NCBI RefSeq assembly: GCF_023343835.1
Contig: NC_064435.1
Span: 78,254,134 to 78,318,133 of the forward strand
Origin: Lagopus muta
Lineage: Eukaryota > Chordata > Aves > Galliformes > Phasianidae
DNA: 64,000 nt
Direction of reading: 5' to 3'
The notes beneath the pieces were generated by a model. The model had not been told where the DNA came from and made no database searches. It saw nothing but the letters and a program-made list of their open reading frames with translations. Below, in pieces: positions 48,526 through 58,030 of this stretch (the first letter of the stretch is position 1; each line of letters begins with the position of its first letter). A program made the translations under genes and the position numbers.

Positions 48526-49110
48526 GTGGTGGATTTCTAGACATGTCTGGGAAACTACCTCCCCCCTGCTTTTTGTTTCGTGGCCTTTATTTGAAAACAG
48601 CCACAAGGACAGCAGTAGAAGCTTGTCACCTGTGGTATGCCTTATTCTCTTCAGAACTGTCTCTGAGGGAAATCTGATTTAATGACCGCTGCAGGAGGGA
48701 GTTGGTCACAGGGTCCTGGTTTCTCTGGCTTATGGCAACCCCATGTGTTGATTTATTACATGTGTTGATTTATTTCTTTCCAGCAACTGAGGAAAGCTTG
48801 TCTCTGATAAAAGTCCCTGGTTTGATGATCTCAATGGTAAGAGCATACGGACAAGGAAGTTGGTCCTACTAGGAAGTTTGAGATTTGTGAGCAATAAATG
48901 ATTAAAGACTCTGTTGTACCTTCCCAGAGATCCTCCTATCCGTCTTAAGGCAACATCTGCCTGCTCAATGCCTGCCATTTCAGTGACTTCCAAGCTTGCC
49001 TGTGCTATTGAAGTGAGTAGAGAAAATGTCTGCTCTTCCAAGTACCTGAACCAAAATCTTAGATAATACCCTCCTATCAGTGAGAAAAGCATTGTGCTTG
49101 TCTTAGAAAA

Positions 49111-50049
49111 AAATGAAATCTTGTTCTTCAACAAAGGAAATCCACTTTTAAAGAGCAGTTAGGCTTTCTTTGTACCTCTGCAGTATTACGCTGTTTTGGC
49201 AGACTGGAGGCAATGAGCAAGACTAGGTAAATGGGGTAAATCATTTATTTCAAAGCTCAGTCTAAAAGTAGACTCCCTTGAAAACTGGGGTGAAAAATGT
49301 AGTAGGGTGTTAGTTCCTTTTCAGCTCATCCATCTATGAGCCTGATTGCTTTTCCCTGCCACATTCTCCTGCTTTAAAGGTAGTATTGGCCGTTGCAAGG
49401 GAAACAAAAAAGGAGAAACTTTGTACATTATGATTCGTGATTAAAAAAGAGACTGGACAAACAATTTCCACATGAGGTTCTCTGTAACACAAATTGATCT
49501 TACAGTTCTCTTAATGTTTAAAACTTACAATGTGTGTCAGGTAGTGAAATCAGTGTTTTGCTTGTGGGCTTATGTAACTGCTATTAAAACTGACACTGCC
49601 ATCAGCTCATCCTCGTATTTACAAAGATGAAAGTGAATTATAATTTCTAATCGTATTTCCTTTTAGTAAATGATAGTAATATCCTGAGTTTCAGCTATAT
49701 GAGGCCAGGAAAAACATGTGGACAAGGCACAATCTTTCCTGAGGTGTGCTCAGACCACCGTGAGATGCTCAGTCCAACAGCACCCTCTACATCCTGTGAG
49801 TTTAAGCGCATCTCAGTGCATCCCTCACTGATGTGGTCTGTGTCAGGTGGTGATATCACTGACAACGCATTTTCTGGGCAACTTTTCATCTGACCTCAAT
49901 GGCACACGAAGTTTAAAAGCAATTATTAATCAGAAGAGTAATTAAAGCCTTGGTGAACAAAATAAAATGTGGTGGAATCAAGCTTCTTGCCAACTCCCTC
50001 AGTTCTAGAAAACCAGTAATCCAGGCAAAACAGAACAAAGGCTGCTATT
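49111..50049. other. Unique stretch right of copy B
   Basis: No counterpart in copy A. A 64-codon frame is open on both strands at about 49,695-49,893, with a donor-like CCT|GTGAGT near 49,794, but I recognise no protein. Confidence 0.4.
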
Positions 50050-50205
50050 CACTGAAGAGTGCATTATATAGTCTGTGAACATTTTAGGGAAGAAGGGCAT
50101 TATACAATGGTGCAGGCATTACGTGGTGGACACTACATGGAGGATGATTTGCAGAAGTATTACACTGTCTGTATATATGACACTATATTAGCCTAGATAA
50201 TTGAT
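50050..50205 (+). repeat. Tandem-array unit, plus orientation
   Basis: This contains the same short words as the 28,345-32,600 array (GGGCATTATAC, GCATTACGTGG) and the ATTACACTGTCTGTATATATGACACTAT block found at 31,430 and 51,697. Confidence 0.75.
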
Positions 50206-51000
50206 CATAATTATTCTGCATGTAGATAATGTCTCAAAAGTTTCATATGCATATAAAGCATTATTCTGTGAATCATCCACCTTGTATTGTTCACCTCAAC
50301 ATAACACTAACTCCTCCCTATAAACCTTGCAATTTCATATAATGCCAACCTCCTTGTAACCCTCACCACCTCTATATGACACCCTCTTCAATATAACTAT
50401 CCTCCATATGGTGTCTGTACAGATCCATATAACAACCTATTTATACAATAACTCCCCTAGAATTGCCTTCATACAATCTCAGTAGCACAGAATAAATTCT
50501 CTGGCAGTGGATGTTAAGATAATATACATTTTAAAAGTTTCACATTTTACAGTGATATAAATTAAGAACTGAAAGAAAGCTTCACTCCCAACAAAAAACA
50601 AGGTATCTCCACATTCCAATTCAATCTCTATCATTAAAAAAAAGACCATAACTGTTATTTATGTCTCTCATTTATTGCCACTGTAACACCCATCCAAATA
50701 TATTGCCTATCCCTCCATATTATGTGTGCATCTCAATAAAATGCTTCCTCCAAATAACAACTCCTTTTGTATAATGCTTCATAAATAATCCACCATGTAA
50801 TACTTACAACACTCACCTCAGTATAGTGCTTGCCCCTCCATATAACCCATGAACCTCAGGATAATACAGCCTTCCATATAGCCTCAATACAGCAGAATAA
50901 TTCATCAGGTTGCGCGCTCTAAGATAATAGAAGTATAAAGGTTCACATTTTATGCTCCAATAAATAACTGAGACAGAGTGTGGTTTAACTCAGCAAGCTG
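50206..51000 (-). repeat. Tandem-array units, inverted orientation
   Basis: From about 50,206 the same repeat runs on the opposite strand: CATAATTATTCTGC, CTCCATATAACCC words, and two reverse-complement cores (TTTCACATTTTACAGTG at 50,546 and TTCACATTTTATGCTCC at 50,950 with AATAAATAACTGAGACAG). The two cores are about 400 bp apart, in line with the period of the main array. The change of strand makes a head-to-head junction with the preceding unit. Confidence 0.78.
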
Positions 51001-51480
51001 CCAGTGGGGTTTCTGTACACATGTAAAACTACATGGAGATGCAGGGTGTGTACCCACTTACTTTATCTGCTCTCTTGAGTAGACAAATTCTTACTGCTAA
51101 TAGCTGAGGTACTGGTCCAGACAGGTGAGGAGCAGCACATACTGTATGTATGTCCAGGGAACTGGCCCTGTTATCCCAGCATCATAGCAGTCAGGTGACA
51201 ATGTGCTCATCTGGATGACAGATGAAATCTTTTAGCATATCTCACAGCTTGTCCATAGTAAGACGGTTATTGTCTTCCTCACGAGTACTGACTCTTCTTC
51301 CACTTATCCTCATGATGGCCCTTCTTCATCTTCTTCTTCTTCCATCTCGTTCTATTTGAACTTTATTTCCTTACTAAATGAGCTGACTTTCACAGCCATT
51401 TTTTTATTCTTGTGTATAAGAGTTGAACCACAGGGCCTCTTGCAGGGGTTGGAGCAACCACATGGCCTAGATGGAGAGTG
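51001..51480. other. Unique stretch inside the dispersed repeat region
   Basis: No gene or known repeat seen. A CTT-rich run (TTCTTCATCTTCTTCTTC) lies near 51,323-51,345. Confidence 0.4.
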
Positions 51481-51513
51481 GACATTGTATAGAATATAAT
51501 TTAAGAATTACAC

Positions 51514-51692
51514 CTGGCTTGTTTAACCTATGAACCGCATGTGGCCCAGTCCATCTTGTACTGCAGCCACCCACTGCTTTGAGCAATCATGGCAACAGCT
51601 CTGCCCCACTGAGCGGCCTGTGTATATGCAGCCCAAGACAATTCTTCTTCACTCAATGAGGCCCAGGCAAGCCAAAGGGTTGGACACAAGTG
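51514..51692. mobile_element. Short hAT-Charlie-like DNA transposon remnant
   Basis: The 179-bp element has ends reading CTGGCTTGTTTAACC and, on the other strand, CACTTGTGTCCAACC, which are imperfect inverted repeats like the CAGGGGTGTCCAA termini of hAT-Charlie elements. Internally it has the typical ACCGCATGTGGCCCAG start and GAGGCCCAGGCAAGCCAAAG end. The flanks AATTACAC and TTTTACAC match at 6 of 8 bases, as expected of an 8-bp hAT target duplication. It sits inside a unit of the 420-bp repeat. It has no transposase and is non-autonomous. Confidence 0.75.
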
Positions 51693-51835
51693 TTTTACAC
51701 TGTATGTATATATGACACTCTTTGTCTAGCATAGAGTTAGCACAGACAAAATATTGTCTGGCATACAGAGTAGTTATGATCACTTATCCTTTTTATAAAA
51801 TACATGTGAAATTGGATTGGAACAATAAGAGAGAA
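51693..51835 (+). repeat. Tandem-array unit, plus orientation
   Basis: Carries TATGTATATATGACACT, TGTCTGGCATACAGAGTAGTTATGATCACTTATC and GTGAAATTGGATTGGAACAATAAGAGAG, the best conserved blocks of the 28,345-32,600 array. It follows the hAT insertion that split this unit. Confidence 0.82.
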
Positions 51836-53034
51836 AAAGAATCACAGGAAAGATGCTTCGGAGCCTTCACTCATTTTGCAAACCAAGCTCCAAATCTGAT
51901 CCCTGTGCTTCTGTCTGGTTCTTCCCTTCAAGAGTATTTTTCAAGGAAGCTCACAAGGTGGTGCTGTATCATCTTCCACGTCAGAGCTAGGAAAACTCTT
52001 TTGTATTGATCAAAACCAGAATGGAACAGGTTCACCCTTCCAGACTGATTTCAACCCATCTGGTTTGCTTTTGGTTTGGTGTTTTGCTGGTTTTTATTTT
52101 GTTTTTATTTATTTTTCTTTTTTTTTCTTGTTTTTCTTTGAGGCTCTGAGAATTGACTGTTAGTACAGCTCTGAGAAAGGGATTAACACTCTTCCTGCTA
52201 ATCTCTGAAGTGATGATGTACAAGAAATTAAATCTGATTTTTCTTGGGGTACACTCAGCCCAGAAATGCTTCTAGATTCATTCCTTTCTAAATGTGTAAA
52301 TAAGAGGGAGCCCACATAGGTAGTATGCGGTTTGTACTTGCTAAAGCAGCCATGACTGACAAAAACCTTTCCAGCCTGGAGATGCTGTGTAGCTTGCTGC
52401 TGGAGAGGTGTGGGCTGCATTTTGGCATTGATTGACTTTTCAACAGCATAAGGAAAATGCTTTAGTTAAAATCATTAAATATTCTTTTGGAATGCTTTCT
52501 GTGTATGAAGAGTGCATTTCCCAAGGAACATTAGGGGAAGAATGACTCTTTCCTACCAGGCAGCTCTGGGTACATACATACCTGCTGAACACCTTAGGTA
52601 AAATTATTTATGTCTAAAATTGTGAATCACCATTATCCATAGCTGTTGCTAAAGAATGCCCTTGTGGACCTGCCATGTTTCTGTCCCTTGTTCTTATGAG
52701 AAATGCAAGCTGAACTACTAGAAACCTTCCCAGCAGGTTCTGGTTCCAGGAGCCCTCATCTTCAACAATGGAGAAAAAAACATCTAGGCTTGAAAAGATT
52801 TTTCTTTAAGTCCTAAATTGTTTCTAATCATGATTTAAGATGCATCACAAAGGCTCTAAGTGAGATCAAAGAAGATCTATAAAATGGCAACTTCCTGGTT
52901 TTGATTTGCAATTTTCTTTCTCTATTTCTCTTTTCTTCACATATCATATTACTTTTTAAAATAATTCCCAGTGGGACATCATCTGTGAGATGCCTTCCCT
53001 CCCAGCCTGTCTATAGCTCAGCAATTAAGATGGA
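51836..53034. other. No gene recognised
   Basis: AT-rich sequence with a T-rich run near 52,085-52,140; no supported feature. Confidence 0.4.
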
Positions 53035-53200
53035 GGGTGCAGTGGAATTGCCAGGTCACAGCCTGAACCAATCACCAGGTCACCTGATCACCAGGTGAGA
53101 AGGTGTGGCTAATCCAGGGAGCTCAGGTGCAAGCAATGCACCTCAGTGATTGGAAGAGGTGGAGTCAGGATACTCTCCTCCTCACCCATCATTAGCAGCT
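53035..53200 (+). mobile_element. LTR-like fragment related to family L
   Basis: The order CACAGCCTGAACC, repeated CACCAGGT words, GAGCTCAGGTGCAAGCAATG, CACCTCAGTGATTGGAAGAGG, GTGGAGTCAGG follows the 5' half of family L and of the fragment at 21,030-21,260. The TATA-containing half is not recognisable. The ends are uncertain. Confidence 0.5.
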
Positions 53201-54720
53201 AAGGGGATAATACTTTTTTGGATAGAGATTCTTCTCCTCTTGAGCTATCACTGGTCATGGGAAGGGGTGAACTGCTTTTCTGTGTGTTCTTGTTATGGGT
53301 TATTTCTCTGTAGTTCCTGTATTCCATTTGAAGGTACTGTCATCAACATCTTTTCCCATATGGAGGGGAATGAGGCAGGAGCATGAACAGGGCTATTCAG
53401 CTCAGCATTCTTCTTGGTGATACTGCAATTTTGGGTCAGCTCATTTGCACTACTGGCCAAAAACCTTAGTTTGTCTTGAGTCATTATAACTGAGGAAAGT
53501 AAAGATGTCACCTGCTTTGGGCTGTAATAATTAACTTCTGATTTATTTTGTTACTTAACAAAGACAAAAGGCCCTGAAGAAAGGTTCTGATCTCAATGAA
53601 AGTTCAGAGGCAATATATATTTTTAATAAAAATACTATCTGAGTAAGCAAAAGGTCATGCTCAGAAAATGAAATGTGAAGTGTTTTTTTTTTGTTTGTTT
53701 GTTTGTTTTTAAGTCAGCATTTACAGAAGGAATAATATCATCTGAGAACATGATGGAAACTACTTTTCAAACACTGAGTGAAACACTCTGGTAGCAGCAA
53801 CTGAATGTTTTGTTTCAACAGCTCTGCAGAGGTATGTGCATGTACACTCTTTAAGCATATTTCAATAGGAATTTACTGATGAGAGGACTGTAGCTGTTGA
53901 TCAAAGACCAACAGGAGACGTTATAATCATTTTTTAATGTGGGGGAAAGAAAAAAATAAGCTATTAAAATGTTGCTAGGAGATAAATTTCTTTTAAAATG
54001 GCTGTTTTCAAAAATTCAGCTTTATTTGTACCAATGTATTTTAATGATGAAATATATGAATTTTTTTTTGATAATTAAGTAAAAGTTTATGAAAAAAAGA
54101 TTTCTGCTATATGTCTTCTGCTGTTCTTTTTTCCTGACATCATTCCTGGTATAGGGAGCAATATTTTCACTCTAAGTTAATAAGTCTTTTTAAATAAGAA
54201 ATTATTTCTGTTTTATATATTAAGGAAAACAACAACCCTGATAAAAACTAATGATTGTATCTTCCTCATTTCCTATGAAAACAAGAAGTAAACAATAAAG
54301 CTGTTTTTATAAGTAATTGTATGTTTGATAAGCTGTAAAATTAAAAATGTGGTTATTTAAATATAGTATTTTTGTTTTGCTTTAATTTTTTTTTCTTTAT
54401 TCAAACTAATTGTTTTCTTGCATTATTTTAGAAACCCATTATTTGGTGATGTGCACAGGCTACCTGATTATCAGATAGTTCTGTTCTCTGAAGGTTCTGT
54501 TCAGAGCCTATTTCAAGTAAAATTGTTATGGCTATGGCATTAGAGAAAGTTAAATATTTCATATACACACTTCCAAAGTCAGGCAGTTGAGTCCCACAGG
54601 CATTCTTGCATTTATATTCTAAGTATGGAAGAGTACAACGTGGGGTATCCTCCTCACCCCAAACCTACAATTGCTAGTATGCTCGCTTCGTCCCATTGAT
54701 TTATGTATCATCTCTATGTA
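53201..54720. other. No gene recognised
   Basis: Very AT-rich. Contains a (TTTG)n run near 53,690-53,712. No supported coding or RNA feature. Confidence 0.4.
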
Positions 54721-54724
54721 AATA

Positions 54725-55240
54725 TTTCTGTTAGTAAAGCCTGCCTTTTATTTCCATGGAAGCTGCAACAGATACAAAGGGCACAATAACACCATTTGAT
54801 AGAGGAAGTTCTCAGCTACAAACTGCTATTTTTCAGCACAGTCACTACCATGAGCTTTGCATTTTCACCAGTGACAAACACAAGTTTGCGTTTTGTAGCT
54901 GTATAAACTTGCATCAGTGGAGGGTCCTACTGTCTCCACTGCTGAAATGCACCTCTCACTGTGCTCACACCCTCTGTTTGGTCTCCATAAACATTCACTA
55001 AGTATTGATGAATGTCATTATGTGCCACCTTTTCCACGTGGAGGAATTGCATTACAGCCCTTTGCTTCATATGCATATCCATGTCAGACTCTGGACTGTC
55101 CTTCTGTTGCTACCTGTCTAATGGCAGTAAAACGTATGGTGGGAAGGTTCAACCTTTACAGCTGTATCACCATCAAGTGCCTTTTATGTTGTAGGCCAAC
55201 ATAATAAAATAGGAGGCATTACTTTTGGAGCATTCTTTGC
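54725..55240 (+). mobile_element. Non-autonomous mariner element (Galluhop-like)
   Basis: The ends form inverted repeats: AGTAAAGCCTGCCTTTTATTT on the left and AAAATAGGAGGCATTACTTTTGG on the right. The interior (ACTCTGTGCTCACAC-like motifs, GTTTGGTCTCCATAAACATTC, ACGTGGAGGAATTGCATTAC, GGTTCAACCTTTACAGCTG) matches what I know of the abundant short mariner copies of the chicken genome. It encodes no transposase. The open frames within it, at 54,756-55,001 and 54,917-55,204, are by-products of this repeat. The right end abuts a GT/AT microsatellite. Confidence 0.75.
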
Positions 55241-55274
55241 GTGTGTGTGTATGTATATATATCTATATATATAG
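55241..55274 (+). repeat. GT/AT microsatellite
   Basis: A run of GTGTGTGTGT followed by ATGTATATATATCTATATATA directly after the mariner end. Confidence 0.85.
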
Positions 55275-55689
55275 TGAATTGTAAGAATTTGGAGGCATGA
55301 ATGATTTCTTTGAGATGCTGCAGAAGTTCCTAAACATTTGAGAACTGACCCCTACAGGAAAATTTCTGTGAAAAGGGTTTAATTTCTTTTTTGGGTGTGT
55401 GGTCACTACAACTTTGTATTACCATAAGGCATGCAATTTGCTTTGCTTTTTTAATTTAGCTTTTGTTAATACATGATTAATGGCATTGATTTTTTTTTTT
55501 TTGTTTTGTTTCTGCCTGCTTGTACATATATGCTAATTGAAATGGACTTAATTCATGCACCTAGGAGTAAAATGCTCTACACTTTTGTCCAAGGTGCACT
55601 CTGTCTCTAAGCAGTACAAATTCTTCAAGTTAGTTGTATCACTCTCCAATGGACTTGCAGAAATTGTGCTTTCTCCATTGTACCCCTAT

Positions 55690-55830
55690 CTCAAATTTGT
55701 ATTGGGTTCAGCTGGGACAGAAGTGATTTTTTTCATGTCTGATATGATGCTGTGTTTTAGCTTTGTGGTGTTCAGTCAAAGAGCAGTTCTCTATTGATTT
55801 CATTTCTCCGCGTGACCCCTTAGCATCAGC
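55690..55830 (+). mobile_element. LTR fragment (avian ERV)
   Basis: ATTGGGTTCAGCTGGGACAG with TGATTTTTTTCATG and TATGATGCTGTGTTTTAGC corresponds to the start of a widespread avian ERV LTR. The rest of the LTR is not clearly recognisable, so it is truncated. Recognition is from memory and untested. Confidence 0.5.
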
Positions 55831-57469
55831 TAGGGATCTGGCTTTGGGAGGGCTGGGCTATGTCCCAGGATCATCAAAACCCAAGGAACAAGGCAGGGAA
55901 GGCATATCTCTGGGTGAAAACAGTCCCCTGCGTGCACCGTTCTCTGCCCCCACTCACCAGCACAGGGCTGGGGCAATGGCTTTTCCTGAAGAGAAGCAGA
56001 CACAGAATGAAAAGGGGGAAGAGTAGCCCCTGGGGTGTAAGTCTTGAGTGCTGATACAAGGAGTCCATTTGGTTCCTAGTCTACAGACTATAATTATTCT
56101 CCATAAGAATGCTTTCAGAGTTGAGGCCTGTTTTTACTAACCTGCAGGTGCTCTGAAATGGTCAGCATGCTTTAAACCCTAGATGTGATCCTCTTGCATT
56201 TATAAAGCTGTTGTTTTCTTCATTACTTACATACAGAGTGTTCTTCCGTTATTCCAGCCTGTTCCTCCTGCTTTGCCTTGTCTTTTCATTTTCATTTTGC
56301 CAGTCTAACCTCAACTCTTATTATTTGGGTGGGAAGTTTTGTCTGAATTACTCTGGTTTTCCATTTCTTCCCTTCCACCTCCCTTACTCCTTCGAAAACT
56401 TATATTTTTTTTTCTGAAACATTTCCCAGTGATTGCAACAGAAGCTATTTAATTTCTAGATGAAGCAAATAGTTATTAGCTGACACAGGACTAATCCATC
56501 ATGCAGATGGGACAAATGCTTGCCCTCAGCAGGAAGACATTAAGAACTGTTCAGCATTCTCTAGAGGCTTTTGGGGTGGCTTTGGGGAATTGCTTGCAAA
56601 TCTCATGCTAAGAACATCAATAATTGTAGCTTCCTTTTTGTTTTCCATATTTCATCCTTTCACTGAATGCTTGTTTTTTGGTGTATGCTGGGTATGAAGT
56701 AGCTTGTTGTAATACAGAAATGAAAGCTCCCCTTTTGTGATGTATTGAAATTGCATTTCCAATATCAGAGTAAAGTGTTTAAAAAAAAAAAAAAAATGAC
56801 TCATGCGTGCTTTTAATCAAGGCCATAATTGTGTGAAGAGGTTTGATCTCATAAAAGCTAGAGGGCCATATTTAAGTAATGAAAGGAACCTTTCTGTCAA
56901 TTTTGGTGGCTTTTTATTACTTGGTTTGTTTATTTGCTGGGTTGTTGGGTGTTTTTTGCACTTTGTTGCTAATGGCACTGTTTTTTTCTTTGATACTAGT
57001 GTAAAAGTACAGCAAAACATCTTATGTGCAGTTTCAGTTGTGATTCATGCTTACAAGCAAAAGCTATGTGTGTGCTACTCAACGGTCTTTCTAAAGTTTT
57101 CCCTTCTGATACTTACAATCTGCAATGCAGAAAATCAGAAATCATGTTTGCAAAACTAGGTCTTGAGGATTGAATTATTCTTATCTAGCAGCAGTTCTAG
57201 CCCCAGATTAGATGTGTGTGGAAATGACTTCCTTTGCCTCAGAGATGAAGCTGTGTGCACACCTACTTTAGCACACTGAATATGGGAAATTTTCAAGGTA
57301 GATTTGAAGTTTTTTTTTAAGATAGGACTGAATTTCACATTGTATTTCTTAATCTATGTGTCAGTCAGCCATTATCTTAAATGGTGTGGACATCACTGAA
57401 CAGGAAATCCTGCTGTGGATCATGTTGCTTATAACCATCTAGGCATTTCTGAGTTATGGACACTCATTG
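55831..57469. other. No gene recognised
   Basis: Contains an A-run at about 56,780-56,796 and short frames only. The purine- and G+C-richer stretch 55,840-56,040 may be further LTR sequence but could not be assigned. Confidence 0.4.
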
Positions 57470-58030
57470 CAGAATTGTAGAGATTGAGAAGAACCTTTGA
57501 AGGTCATCTAGTCCAACACCCTGCTAAAGCAGTTTTCCTATAGTAGGCTGCATAGGAAAGTGTCCAGATGAATTTTAAATAAGATCCTACTTACTGCATT
57601 GTCTTCTTCCATGTAGGATCCTGAATTCCACTGTATCGTGTTCACTGCATCCAAGGCTGCCTCAACTTTCACATTCACAACCAGTCCTTCCTTTGTAAGA
57701 ACAAGATCCCACCTCTCTCCTTTTTGACTCTTCCACCACCTGCCACTGGAAGTTTTCTTTCATGAACTGCAAGACCCTACTGGCCTGCTCGTGCCTTGTG
57801 GAATTGCTTCTTCAGCAAATACCAGAGTGGTTAATGTCCCTCATGAGAACAAGTACCTGTGATAGTGAGATTACTTTTTGCTGTCTGTAGAAGGCCTCAT
57901 CAACTTCCTCTTCCTCTCCCTTGACTGGATAGATCTTACACACAAATATTAAGAACTTTAGGCTGTAGTTTCATGGTCACATTAAAGCAACAGAAATTGC
58001 TGCTGGAGCTGAGGAAGTAGTCTTGTCCCT
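57470..58030 (-). mobile_element. CR1 LINE fragments
   Basis: Positions 57,470-57,580 are the reverse complement of the CR1 tail region (AACCTTTGAAGGTCATCTAGTCCAACA). After a break, 57,620-58,030 matches reverse-complement CR1 ORF2 further 5' (TCACTGCATCCAAGGCTGCC, CCAGTCCTTCCTTTGTAAG, AGAGTGGTTAATGTCCCTCATGAG, AGAAGGCCTCATCAACTTCC), probably from near the endonuclease part. Much of the middle of ORF2 is missing between the two parts. Heavily decayed. Confidence 0.75.

Larger units (their letters stand above)
32600..49110 (+). repeat. Tandem segmental duplication, copy B
   Basis: This is the second copy of the 12,950-28,330 segment, in the same orientation. It keeps a 243-bp piece (about 34,294-34,537) missing from copy A. 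It lacks the retroviral segment; 34,729-35,017 stands in its place. It carries extra DNA at 35,860-40,560 and 44,090-45,240 and a CR1 at 41,350-42,055. Its left edge adjoins the tandem array. Its right edge passes into 49,110-50,050, which has no counterpart in copy A. Confidence 0.93.

Noticed and set aside
54756-55204. Open frames of 81 and 95 codons
   Set aside because: They lie inside the non-autonomous mariner element and are by-products of that repeat.
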